Shown here piece by piece: positions 23,353 to 30,733 of a stretch of DNA of 48,212 bases; the stretch's first letter is position 1, and each line of letters opens with the position of its first letter. The notes below the pieces were generated by a model. It was given only the letters and a program-made list of their open reading frames with translations. It searched no databases and was not told the origin of the DNA. Location of the stretch: contig JBLNEW010000029.1 in assembly GCA_050263095.1 (NCBI GenBank), positions 1-48,212 of the forward strand, given 5' to 3'. This DNA comes from FEB-35 sp050263095 (GTDB lineage Bacteria > Desulfobacterota > Deferrimicrobia > Deferrimicrobiales > Deferrimicrobiaceae). A program made the position numbers and the translations under genes.

Positions 23353-23357
23353 CAATG

Positions 23358-23387
23358 ATCGTATCGGACAGTCCCGCGCCGTGTCAA
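23358..23387 (-). promoter_or_regulatory. Sigma70-type promoter of the MerR/acyl-CoA operon
   Basis: On the minus strand a perfect -35 TTGACA (23387-23382) is followed after 18 bp by TACGAT (23363-23358), a 4/6 match to the -10. The spacing places initiation near 23351, about 21 nt before the merR ATG. The spacer contains the dyad GGACTGTCC. This is the only convincing promoter before the 15-gene operon. The 73-bp gap it occupies separates the operon from the TatT-like gene upstream. Confidence 0.65.
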
Positions 23388-23402
23388 TGATGAAATTGCC
23401 GT

Positions 23403-24158
23403 TCAGCGGGTTATCTTCTTGAGAAGCGCCGCCGCCCGCTTCTTCTCCAGGCGCTGCTCGGGGATCGAATCCGCGAGCGCATCGTCCGGTATCAGGAGCG
23501 CCGTTTCCAGCTCCCTGCGGGCGAGTTCGTCATTGCCGTCCTTGTGGTAGGCTTCGGCGAGAAACACCCGGTTCCCCGCGTATGCCGGGTGCGAATCGAC
23601 GGCCTTCCGGCCGTGCTCGATAGCCTTGGAAACGTTTCCTCCAAGAAGCCCCGGGAGCCGCGTATAGTAGGCGCAGAAGAAGCGGTCCGGGCCGCCGTGG
23701 AAGTATCCGGCCTGGATCGAGGCGGCTTTTTCGTTCAGCTTCTTGACGGTCCTGATGCCGAACAGGTTGGTGAACGTTCCCTTGAGGCTGTTCTCCCTGG
23801 CCAGATTCGCCCCTTCGAAAAAATAGCCGCCCGGCCGGTCGGGCGCCGCCTCGGCGGCCGTTTTCCCGTATTCCCTTCCCTTCCCGTAGTGCGCAAGCGC
23901 CTCGTTCCGGTCCTTCTCCTCCAGGTTCTGCCCGACCCAGTAGTGCAGCCGCGACAGCCGGACCAGCGTTTCGTACTCCTTGGGATTCTCCTTGAGCAGG
24001 GAGCCGTAGGCGGTTATCGCATCCATCGCCTTCGACAAGTCTTCCCGCGCGGCCCAATAGGCTTCCGCGTCGTCCCTCGGCCCTCCGGCCGGGCCGTTTG
24101 CCGCTGCCGTGAATAGAAACACGACGGACAGCGCAATCAAAATCGCCGTTTTTTTCAT
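23403..24158 (-). CDS. Exported TPR protein, TRAP-transporter TatT-like
   Basis: A 251-residue protein starting with a signal peptide (MKKTAILIALSVVFLFTAAANG). The mature part is made of tetratricopeptide-like helix pairs: AYGSLLKENPKEYETLVRLS, EALAHYGKGREYGKTA, and NVSKAIEHGRKAVDSHPAY. The words YFHGGPDRFFCAYYTRLPGLLGG followed by FLAEAYHKDGND match the TatT family (TRAP-transporter-associated T component), a periplasmic TPR protein that in Treponema pairs with a solute-binding protein. No TRAP transporter genes are in the window, so its partner is elsewhere or its role differs. The ATG at 24158 overlaps the TGA of the upstream gene (ATGA) and is preceded by GGAGGGC, so it is coupled to the 2-hydroxyacyl-CoA dehydratase-like gene. 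Confidence 0.7.
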   Translation of the reverse strand: MKKTAILIALSVVFLFTAAANGPAGGPRDDAEAYWAAREDLSKAMDAITAYGSLLKENPKEYETLVRLSRLHYWVGQNLEEKDRNEALAHYGKGREYGKTAAEAAPDRPGGYFFEGANLARENSLKGTFTNLFGIRTVKKLNEKAASIQAGYFHGGPDRFFCAYYTRLPGLLGGNVSKAIEHGRKAVDSHPAYAGNRVFLAEAYHKDGNDELARRELETALLIPDDALADSIPEQRLEKKRAAALLKKITR

Positions 24159-25216
24159 CCGCCCTGCCCTCCGTTCTTTATGAACGATGCGATTTTTTCT
24201 TTCCAGGAACCAGGAATTCCCCCGGCAAGATCCGCTTCCAGGCATAGGAACGGGATGCCCAGCCGGCCCGACTCGGCTGCAAGAGTCTCCGCATAATCCG
24301 CCGGTTCGGAATTGCCCGTTTTCATGTAAAGAAACCGGTCTGCCCCCGTCGCTCCGATCCTTTCCAGCAGGCGGGCTGCGCGACGCTTTTTCGCCTCCTC
24401 CATCCCGAGAAGCCGGGCCCTCAGGCGCCTGGAAAACGCCAGCGCGGGATCTCCGCTTTCGTCCGCCTTCTGTTCATTGTATCGATGTCCTTCTTCAAGG
24501 TCATCCCCGACGAGCGCCCCGCATGCGCCGTCGATGGCCTCCATGACGGTCAAAGGCGCCGTCGATCCTCCCAGGAATATCCTTGCCGCGACGCGCCTGG
24601 CCGGCGCCGGCGTACGTGAAAGCGCGGCCCGGAGCAGCAATGAGTGCGCCTCCCTGGGCAGCGCCGCCGCGGAACGGATAAGCAGGAATACCTCCCGGGC
24701 GCAAAAAGCGCCGGGAAATGAGGCAAGCCTTTCCTCCAGGCCGGAGAGCAGCATGCGGTTTTCGTTGTAAGAAGCGATCGACTTGGAAAGCGCGCCGTCC
24801 GATACCTTCCTGCCCGAGACGTCGCCGGCCCATTCCCTGAGCATCTCGACCTGGTCGAGCGTCTCTTCCATCGAAGGAACCTTCATTCGCCTGGGCATGA
24901 AGAGAATGCGGAACTGCGGCTTCCCGGAAGCCGGATCGGCCGGGAAATAATCCGGATCCTGCGGCAAACCGTGCGCCGGGGAAAAAACCCAACCGTCGAG
25001 AACGTTCCAGGGACCGGAAGAACCCAGGTATTCATCCCCACGAACCGTTACGGGAAGAATCCCCGCCGCATGAATGATCTCTTCGGGGACAAGCGGCGGG
25101 AAGCAGCCGACGGCCTTGCCGCCCGTCAGCGCTTTCCAGCGGGACGCGGCGCCCGCCGGATCGGCGCAGGTCCTTTCGGCAAAACGGAGAGCATCCTCCG
25201 CCCCGCCCGCGCCCAC
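24155..25216 (-). CDS. 2-hydroxyacyl-CoA dehydratase/benzoyl-CoA reductase subunit-like protein lacking Fe-S ligands
   Basis: A 353-residue protein of the HgdB/BcrB superfamily, judged from the N-terminal VGCFPPLVPEEIIHAAGILPV block, the LDGWVFS strand, the MEAIDGACGALVGDDLEEGHRY block and the final FLCLEADLAGG. True family members hold a [4Fe-4S] cluster with three cysteines, after the first helix, in a TCD motif, and in DDLC. Here the segment around residues 60-85 is short and has none (LGSSGPWNVLDGWVFSPA), and the last is DDLEEG with Glu. Catalysis by electron recycling is therefore unlikely; a structural or regulatory role is possible. Length is below the usual 370-430. The GTG start at 25216 has only a weak ribosome site, so it is uncertain. 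It lies 6 bp after the HTH-cupin gene. Confidence 0.6.
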   Translation of the reverse strand: MGAGGAEDALRFAERTCADPAGAASRWKALTGGKAVGCFPPLVPEEIIHAAGILPVTVRGDEYLGSSGPWNVLDGWVFSPAHGLPQDPDYFPADPASGKPQFRILFMPRRMKVPSMEETLDQVEMLREWAGDVSGRKVSDGALSKSIASYNENRMLLSGLEERLASFPGAFCAREVFLLIRSAAALPREAHSLLLRAALSRTPAPARRVAARIFLGGSTAPLTVMEAIDGACGALVGDDLEEGHRYNEQKADESGDPALAFSRRLRARLLGMEEAKKRRAARLLERIGATGADRFLYMKTGNSEPADYAETLAAESGRLGIPFLCLEADLAGGIPGSWKEKIASFIKNGGQGG

Positions 25217-25222
25217 GGCAGC

Positions 25223-25876
25223 TTACTTGCCCTGGTAAAGAACCGCCAGGATCAGCGCTTCCTTCTCTTCGGCCGAATGCACGTGGTGCGGAATCGTGGA
25301 ATTGTAGTAGATGCAGTCCCCCTCGCCGAGGAGATCGGAATACTTGTCCAGGAAGATCTCCACCCTGCCCGAGAGCACGTAGAGGAACTCCTCGCCCTCG
25401 TGGGAATTCCTCACGACGTTCCGGTCGATCAGCGGCTTGAGTCGGACGAGGAACGGCTCCATCTTCCTTCCGGACTTCCCTGCGCCAAGGGCCTCGTACG
25501 TGTAGGCCGACTGCCCCCCGTCCTTCAGGCCCACACGCGAAACGGTCGTCCGGTCCTGTTTCCTCACGATCGAAAATTCCCTCTCCTCCTTCCCGATGAA
25601 GGAGGAGACGTACGTGTCCAGGGCATTCGCGATTTTCACGAGGGTCCCCAGCGGGGGCGAGGTCATGCGGTTCTCTATCTGCGACAGCAGCGCCGCCGAG
25701 AAGCCGGTCTTTTCCGCAAGCTGCTGGAGAGAGACGCCGCGCGATTCCCGGAACTTCCTGATGTGGTCCCCTACCTGGACTTCCGGATCCCCGGCTGCCG
25801 GCCCCCAGTCCCCCGACTCCTCGGCGATCTTTGAAAGCAGGTCGTCCAGCGATTCGTCACGGGTGATGTCGGGCAA
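25223..25876 (-). CDS. XRE-family HTH regulator with C-terminal cupin domain
   Basis: A 217-residue regulator. Residues about 35-92 form an XRE helix-turn-helix (VGDHIRKFRESRGVSLQQLAEKTGFSAALLSQIENR), and residues about 140-215 a small cupin (HEGEEFLYVLSGRVEIFL, then LGEGDCIYYNSTIPHHVHS, with the His/Glu metal-site pattern partly kept). HTH-cupin proteins usually sense a small ligand and control neighbouring metabolic genes. The start is TTG at 25876, fixed by AAGGAGG about 9 bp upstream and lying inside the end of the preceding gene (20-bp overlap). Position directly after korC suggests control of 2-oxoacid oxidoreductase use or of linked amino-acid metabolism. Exact ligand unknown. Confidence 0.8.
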   Translation of the reverse strand: MPDITRDESLDDLLSKIAEESGDWGPAAGDPEVQVGDHIRKFRESRGVSLQQLAEKTGFSAALLSQIENRMTSPPLGTLVKIANALDTYVSSFIGKEEREFSIVRKQDRTTVSRVGLKDGGQSAYTYEALGAGKSGRKMEPFLVRLKPLIDRNVVRNSHEGEEFLYVLSGRVEIFLDKYSDLLGEGDCIYYNSTIPHHVHSAEEKEALILAVLYQGK

Positions 25877-26408
25877 ATGATTCCCCCTCCTTCAGGGCGT
25901 TGACGTTGAGCGGTATGAACTTCTCGTATTTCCTGGAGATGACCTTGGGAAGGCAGTCGAAAAGCGTCTGCATCTCCACCACCCCGGTGACCGTCACGTA
26001 CGCTCCCAATGCCACCATCGAAGCAAGCTGCTGGCTGCCGACGACCTCCCTCGCGATATCGTTAGCCGGGATGGACAGAAGACGCACGTCCGTCCTTTCC
26101 ACCTTCGCGGGATCGACCAGCGAGCTGTTGATCACAAGGTCGCCTCCCTCCCTGATTGAAGGAAGATACTTTCCCAGCGACGGGCCGTTCATGATGACGC
26201 AGGCCTTCGGGCGGCCCACCACGGGTGAGCCGATCTCTTCGTCGGAGATGACGACCGTGCAATTGGCCGTCCCCCCGCGCATCTCGACCCCGTAGGCGGG
26301 GAAATAGGTCACATGCCTTCCCTCTTCCATCGCCGCTATGGACAGGAGGTTGCCGATCATGAGGATCCCCTGGCCTCCGAATCCGGCCATGATGACGTCG
26401 GCGTTCAC
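25857..26408 (-). CDS. korC: 2-oxoacid:ferredoxin oxidoreductase gamma subunit
   Basis: A 183-residue gamma subunit with the family start VIMAGFGGQGILMIGNLLS (residues 5-23), then YFPAYGVEMRGGTANCTVVISDEEIGSP and the LLSIPANDIAREVVGS segment. Gamma subunits bind the CoA-side domain of the heterotetramer that converts a 2-oxoacid and CoA to acyl-CoA, CO2 and reduced ferredoxin. The start is GTG at 26408, overlapping the TGA of the beta gene (GTGA). The gene order ferredoxin-alpha-beta-gamma (DABC) is that of KOR/VOR enzymes rather than pyruvate:ferredoxin oxidoreductase of the single-chain type. The specificity (2-oxoglutarate or branched 2-oxoacid) is not readable here, so the kor symbol is provisional. 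Confidence 0.85.
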   Translation of the reverse strand: MNADVIMAGFGGQGILMIGNLLSIAAMEEGRHVTYFPAYGVEMRGGTANCTVVISDEEIGSPVVGRPKACVIMNGPSLGKYLPSIREGGDLVINSSLVDPAKVERTDVRLLSIPANDIAREVVGSQQLASMVALGAYVTVTGVVEMQTLFDCLPKVISRKYEKFIPLNVNALKEGESFARHHP

Positions 26409-27184
26409 AGGAAGTCCGCCTGCTTGCGTTCCTTGTAGACACCCAGCGGGAAGTATTCCGACATCTCGCCCAGTACCCGCTTCTGCGCGTCGATCGGCTT
26501 CATTCCCCAGTTCGTCGGGCAGGTGGACAAAAACTCGACGATCGAAAAGCCCATTTCCTTTATCTGCATGTCGAACGCTTTCTTGACCGCCTCCTTTGCC
26601 TTCCGGATCTGCGCCGGCGTGCTGGTCGCCACCCTGGCCGAGTAGGCGGTCCCCTCGAGCGTGGCCAGAAGCTCCGCCATCTTGATCGGATATCCGTCTT
26701 TCCGGAAGTCGCGGCCGTACGGAGAAGTGGATGTCTTCTGCCCCAGCATCGTGGTGGGGGCCATCTGGCCGCCGGTCATGCCGTACGTCGTGTTGTTGAC
26801 GAAGATGACGGATATGTTCTCCCCGCGGTTCGCAGCGTGGATGACCTCGGATGTGCCGATCGCCGCGAGGTCTCCGTCTCCCTGGTACGTGAACACGAAC
26901 TTGTCGGGCTGGGCCCGCTTCACCCCCGTTGCGACCGCAGGAGCGCGCCCGTGGGGAGCCTCCGCCACGTCGACGTCGATGTAGTCGTAAAGGAACACCG
27001 CGCATCCCACGCACGCGACGCCTATGGTCTTCTCCCGCAGCCCGAAATGGTCGATCGTCTCCGCAACTATCCGGTGGGCGATTCCGTGGTGGCACCCGGG
27101 GCAGAAGTGGGATTTCACGTCCACCAGGCTCTTCGGCCTGGAAAACACCTGCCTCCTGAACCGATCCTTTCCTTCCGTTTTCAT
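26405..27184 (-). CDS. korB: 2-oxoacid:ferredoxin oxidoreductase beta subunit
   Basis: A 259-residue TPP-binding subunit. The cluster ligands are visible in SHFCPGCHHGIAHRIV and VACVGCAVFLYDY. The TPP-Mg motif is GDGDLAAIGTSEVIHAANRG, closed by NNTTYGMTGGQMAPTT. These are diagnostic of the beta chain of ferredoxin-dependent 2-oxoacid oxidoreductases. The ATG at 27184 overlaps the alpha stop (ATGA). The enzyme acts in the cytoplasm with reduced ferredoxin as product and would supply either succinyl-CoA (KOR) or isobutyryl-, isovaleryl- and 2-methylbutyryl-CoA (VOR). The latter would feed the acyl-CoA mutase operon downstream; that link is inference. Confidence 0.9.
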   Translation of the reverse strand: MKTEGKDRFRRQVFSRPKSLVDVKSHFCPGCHHGIAHRIVAETIDHFGLREKTIGVACVGCAVFLYDYIDVDVAEAPHGRAPAVATGVKRAQPDKFVFTYQGDGDLAAIGTSEVIHAANRGENISVIFVNNTTYGMTGGQMAPTTMLGQKTSTSPYGRDFRKDGYPIKMAELLATLEGTAYSARVATSTPAQIRKAKEAVKKAFDMQIKEMGFSIVEFLSTCPTNWGMKPIDAQKRVLGEMSEYFPLGVYKERKQADFL

Positions 27185-28257
27185 CGCTGTTGTCCCGCCA
27201 GGTTCCTGATCTCGCCCAAGATCTCCTCGGGAGTCGGCATGGCGCACGGCTTTCCCATGAACCTGATCCTGTCGTGGAAGGTCGTGCTGATCTTGACGTC
27301 TTCCAGCATCTGCCCGGTGTTCATCTCCACGACCAGGACGACGTCGGCCCCGGCAGCGGCCGCATCCACCTGGGCCGCGGGGAACGGGAAGAGGGTGACC
27401 GGCCGCAGCATGCCGACAGCTATCCCTTCGCCCCGGGCCCACTGGATGGCGGTCTTGCAGACGCGGGCAGCCGTGCCGAATGCGACCACGACTATCTTCG
27501 CCCCGTCGAGGCGGTAGTCCTCGAAGCGCACCTCCTCTTCCTGCATCCGCAGGTACTTCCGGTGCAGCTTCCAGTTGTGGACCTCGATGGCGTTGTCCTT
27601 CAGATAAAGCGACTTGACGTGCTGCCTGGGGCGGCCGGCGCAGCCTGTCAGAGCCCATGGCTTATCCGGATCCACCGTCGTCTCGTACCCGGCCGGCTCG
27701 AAGGGCTCCTTCATCTGCCCCACGATCGCGTCCCCAAGTATCATGGCGGGGTTCCTGTACTTGTCGGCCAGGTCGAACGCTAGCATCGTAAGGGAATACA
27801 TCTCCTGTACGGAATGCGGCGCCAGGACGGGCATCCTGTATCCCCCGTGGCCGCCGCACTTGACCGCCTGGAAGTAATCGCCCTGCGAAGGGGCGATCCC
27901 CCCAAGACCCGGCCCCGACCTGGAGATGTTGACGATTACGGCGGGCAGTTCCGACCCCGCCATGTACGACAGCCCCTCCTGCATCAGCGAAATGCCGGGA
28001 CCCGAGGAAGACGTCATGACCCGTTTCCCCGAAGCGGCAGTTCCGAGTATGAAGTTGATGGTGGCGACCTCGCTTTCGGCCTGCAGGAAGGTGCCGCCGA
28101 TCGGGGGCAGGTGCGCCGACATGTATTCGGGGATGTCGTTCTGCGGGGTGATCGGATAGCCGTAATAGTACCTGCACCCTGCCGCGATGGCGCCGACGCA
28201 GATCGCCTCGTTCCCTTTCATAAGGATGCGCTGCGCGGCGGCGGTCGCCAATCTCAT
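27181..28257 (-). CDS. korA: 2-oxoacid:ferredoxin oxidoreductase alpha subunit (KorA/VorB-like)
   Basis: A 358-residue alpha chain with the pyrimidine-domain start MKGNEAICVGAIAAGCRYYYGYPITPQ, then AESEVATINFILGTAASGKRVMTSSSGPGISLMQEGLSYM, the SRSGPGLGGIAPSQGDY loop and VVVAFGTAARVCKTAI in the C-terminal domain. The pattern GYPITPQNDIPEY is shared by KorA and by VorB (3-methyl-2-oxobutanoate oxidoreductase), so the sequence supports either. The ATG at 28257 overlaps the ferredoxin stop (ATGA). In Desulfobacterota such four-subunit operons are usually annotated as VorB or KorA. The neighbouring genes (hom, thrC and the aminotransferase on one side, acyl-CoA pathway on the other) slightly favour an amino-acid-linked 2-oxoacid. 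Confidence 0.88.
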   Translation of the reverse strand: MRLATAAAQRILMKGNEAICVGAIAAGCRYYYGYPITPQNDIPEYMSAHLPPIGGTFLQAESEVATINFILGTAASGKRVMTSSSGPGISLMQEGLSYMAGSELPAVIVNISRSGPGLGGIAPSQGDYFQAVKCGGHGGYRMPVLAPHSVQEMYSLTMLAFDLADKYRNPAMILGDAIVGQMKEPFEPAGYETTVDPDKPWALTGCAGRPRQHVKSLYLKDNAIEVHNWKLHRKYLRMQEEEVRFEDYRLDGAKIVVVAFGTAARVCKTAIQWARGEGIAVGMLRPVTLFPFPAAQVDAAAAGADVVLVVEMNTGQMLEDVKISTTFHDRIRFMGKPCAMPTPEEILGEIRNLAGQQR

Positions 28258-28466
28258 CGCCAGACCTCGATGCATGCGTCCGGACAGGCTTCGGCGCAGA
28301 TGGCGCACCCCGTGCAGTCATCCGGACGCGCGAACAATGCCGCCGCGTATCCCTGCGCGTTGATCTTCGCGCCGATCTCGATGCAGTTCTTGGGGCACGC
28401 GGGCACGCACAGCTCGCACGCCTTGCACCGCTCGAAATCGATCTCGATCCGTCCCGTCGCCGGCAT
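28254..28466 (-). CDS. korD: 2-oxoacid:ferredoxin oxidoreductase ferredoxin subunit (delta)
   Basis: A 70-residue 2x[4Fe-4S] ferredoxin with two complete motifs: CKACELCVPACPKNC and CTGCAICAEACPDAC. It is the electron outlet of the KOR/VOR complex and the first gene of the korDABC set. The ATG at 28466 follows the glpX TGA by only 3 bp, so glpX and kor are one transcript. No extra domain is fused, unlike PFOR. Confidence 0.93.
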   Translation of the reverse strand: MPATGRIEIDFERCKACELCVPACPKNCIEIGAKINAQGYAAALFARPDDCTGCAICAEACPDACIEVWR

Positions 28467-28469
28467 CTG

Positions 28470-29426
28470 TCAGTCGTACTTAGGCTTGAATTCGAAGAAG
28501 TGCGTCGTGTCGATAGTCCGTATCGTCCTCGATTTCGAGCGCATCACTATGGATTGCGTGTGCGCGCCGCCGCTGAAGAAACGGACGCCCTTGAGGTAGT
28601 CTCCGAAGGTCACCCCGGTCGCTGCGAACATCACTTCGGTCCGCGCGAGGTCTTCCATCTGGTAGACGCGGTTGGGGTCCTCCACTCCCATCGCCCTTGC
28701 GCGCTCGGCCTCCTCCTTGCTGCGGAACTTGAGGATCCCCTGGAAGTCGCCGTCGAGGCACTTGAGCGCGGCCGCCGCCAGAACCCCCTCGGGCGCTCCG
28801 CCGATCCCCATGAGAACGTCTACGCCCGATTCCTCCTTGGCCGTGGCGATGGCGCCCGCCACGTCGCCGTCGCCGATCAGCTTTATCCTCGCGCCGGATT
28901 CCCGGCATTCGCGAATGAGCTCCTGGTGGCGCGGCCGGTCCAGGATTATGACGCAGAGGTCCTCGACGTATTTCCGGAGCGCCTTGGCTATGCTTCGCAG
29001 GTTTTCCGTCGGGGAAGCCGAGATGTCGATCGAGCCCTTCGCCTTGGGGCCCACCGCCAATTTCTGCATGTAGGTGTCGGGCGCGTGGAGGAACCCCCCC
29101 TCTTCCGCGATCGCTATGACGGCGAGGGCGTTGTTGCCGCCGGTGGCGACGATGCTCGTTCCCTCCAGCGGATCCACCGCGATGTCGACCCGCGGCGATT
29201 CGGCGGCCCCGACCTCCTCTCCGATGAAGAGCATGGGCGCCTCGTCGCGCTCCCCTTCCCCGATCACTACCCGCCCCTTGAACTGGACGTAGTTCAAGGC
29301 CTTCCGCATGGCTGTAACGGCGGCCTCGTCCGCGGCGATGTTGTCTCCCCGTCCCATCAATCGGGCGGCCGCGAGCGCCGCGGCTTCCGTGACCCGGACC
29401 ACTTCCATCGCAAGATTTCGCTCCAC
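28470..29426 (-). CDS. glpX: Class II fructose-1,6-bisphosphatase GlpX
   Basis: A 318-residue class II FBPase, which converts fructose-1,6-bisphosphate to fructose-6-phosphate in gluconeogenesis. Diagnostic motifs are VIGEGERDEAPMLFIGE (about residues 54-70) and DIAVDPLEGTSIVATGGNNA, the Li-sensitive phosphatase metal site, then LMGIGGAPEGVLAAAALKCL. The start is taken as GTG at 29426, with AAAGGGGGAAG upstream; an internal ATG six codons in would also give an intact catalytic core. It lies between phosphoglycerate mutase and korD. With apgM it forms a gluconeogenic pair, consistent with growth on organic acids, where acetyl-CoA from beta-oxidation must be turned into sugars. Confidence 0.95.
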   Translation of the reverse strand: MERNLAMEVVRVTEAAALAAARLMGRGDNIAADEAAVTAMRKALNYVQFKGRVVIGEGERDEAPMLFIGEEVGAAESPRVDIAVDPLEGTSIVATGGNNALAVIAIAEEGGFLHAPDTYMQKLAVGPKAKGSIDISASPTENLRSIAKALRKYVEDLCVIILDRPRHQELIRECRESGARIKLIGDGDVAGAIATAKEESGVDVLMGIGGAPEGVLAAAALKCLDGDFQGILKFRSKEEAERARAMGVEDPNRVYQMEDLARTEVMFAATGVTFGDYLKGVRFFSGGAHTQSIVMRSKSRTIRTIDTTHFFEFKPKYD

Positions 29427-29489
29427 GACTTCCCCCTTTTACCGTTTTTTCCTACAGGCCTTCCGGATCCGGGAATGCCGGCGGGATCG

Positions 29490-30722
29490 CTACCGCCCCA
29501 GCAGGTAGCCGATAAGGCGCGTCCCTATATCCACGAACTGCCCGGTGGATCGGGCGTCCGCCTCCGTGTACCTTTTCCCGGGGAATGAAGCAAGACCTTC
29601 CGGGGCCGGATAGAAAACGAATGGGACAGGCTCCTGGGCGTGGGTCCGGATGGAAACCGGCGTCGGGTGGTCCGGCAGCACGAGGACGGCCAGGTCCCCG
29701 CCGTCCTTCGCCCGCGGAAGGATAAGGGAAAGCATCTCCTTGTCGATCCGCTCGATGGCCTTCACCTTATCGGCGGCGCTCCCGTTATGCCCCGCTTCGT
29801 CCGGCGCCTCCACGTGTATCAGGACGAAATCCTTCTTTTCCAGCTCCTTGAGAGCATATTCCGCTTTTCCGCGGAAATTGGTGTCCACGTATCCGGTGGC
29901 CCCCGGAACATTTATGACCGACAGGCCGCAATAGATCCCGATTCCCTTGATAAGGTCGACGGCGGCGACGACCGAGCCCGTAAGCCCGTACTTTTCCGCG
30001 AACGGAGCGATTCTCGGCGCCTTGCCCTGCCCCCAGAGCCAGATGGAGTTGCCCGGCAGCTTCCCCTCGGAGCGGCGCTTTCGGTTGACGGGATGGTCTT
30101 CGAAAACCTCCCGTGATATCTCCATCAGGTCCAGCAGCAGTTCCGCCCCGTGCCCGCGCGGGAGGTAATCCGTTATCTTTTTCCCGTGTATATCGTGCGG
30201 CGGGGTCGTTTCCACCCCATCGTTGCCGCCTGGCCAGATCATCAGGTTCCTGTAGCTGACCCCGGGGAAAAACCGGACTCCGGATTCCCCGTCCCCGGGC
30301 GGGTACGAGTCTCCGACCTTGTCCTCGAGAGCCTTGAGGAGTTCCGCGGATTCCGCCGACGAGATGTGCCCGGCGGAAAAATCTTCCATCTCGGTGTCGG
30401 CGCCGTCGTTCTTCAGCGCAACCACGTTGCAGCGGACCGCAACGTCGTCCTTGCCCAGCTCGATCCCCATCGAGGCGGCCTCGAGGGGGGACCTGCCGGT
30501 GTACACTTCGCGGGGGTCGTACCCGATGATGCTCAAGTTCGAGACGTCGCTGCCCGGGTACATCTCCTTCGGTACGACCTGCACCGTTCCCAGCGCGCCG
30601 TTGGAGGCCATATAGTCGAGGTTCGGTATCTCCGCCGCTTCCAGGGGCGTCCGGTTACCAAGCGCGGCGACGGGCCAGTCTGCCATGCCGTCGCCGATCA
30701 GGATGAGGTATTTGCGCGGCAT
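29490..30722 (-). CDS. apgM: 2,3-bisphosphoglycerate-independent phosphoglycerate mutase, archaeal type
   Basis: A 410-residue cofactor-independent phosphoglycerate mutase of the ApgM type, which interconverts 3- and 2-phosphoglycerate. It has the alkaline-phosphatase-superfamily metal site: LILIGDGMADWP near the N-terminus, the SDVSNLSIIGYDP active-site segment, HVEAPDEAGHNG, and LPDHPTP near the C-terminus. Archaeal-type iPGMs are widespread in Desulfobacterota, often next to thrC and hom, as here. The start at 30722 is fixed by GGGGAGG about 6 bp upstream. The frame is open much further upstream (to 31637), but that part is a shadow of thrC. A 63-bp gap precedes glpX, with no gene in it. 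Confidence 0.9.
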   Translation of the reverse strand: MPRKYLILIGDGMADWPVAALGNRTPLEAAEIPNLDYMASNGALGTVQVVPKEMYPGSDVSNLSIIGYDPREVYTGRSPLEAASMGIELGKDDVAVRCNVVALKNDGADTEMEDFSAGHISSAESAELLKALEDKVGDSYPPGDGESGVRFFPGVSYRNLMIWPGGNDGVETTPPHDIHGKKITDYLPRGHGAELLLDLMEISREVFEDHPVNRKRRSEGKLPGNSIWLWGQGKAPRIAPFAEKYGLTGSVVAAVDLIKGIGIYCGLSVINVPGATGYVDTNFRGKAEYALKELEKKDFVLIHVEAPDEAGHNGSAADKVKAIERIDKEMLSLILPRAKDGGDLAVLVLPDHPTPVSIRTHAQEPVPFVFYPAPEGLASFPGKRYTEADARSTGQFVDIGTRLIGYLLGR

Positions 30723-30733
30723 TATCGCCTCCC

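Noticed and set aside
24155..25216. Active 2-hydroxyacyl-CoA dehydratase or benzoyl-CoA reductase subunit
   Set aside because: None of the cluster cysteines is present and no partner subunit or activator (HgdC-like) gene lies nearby.
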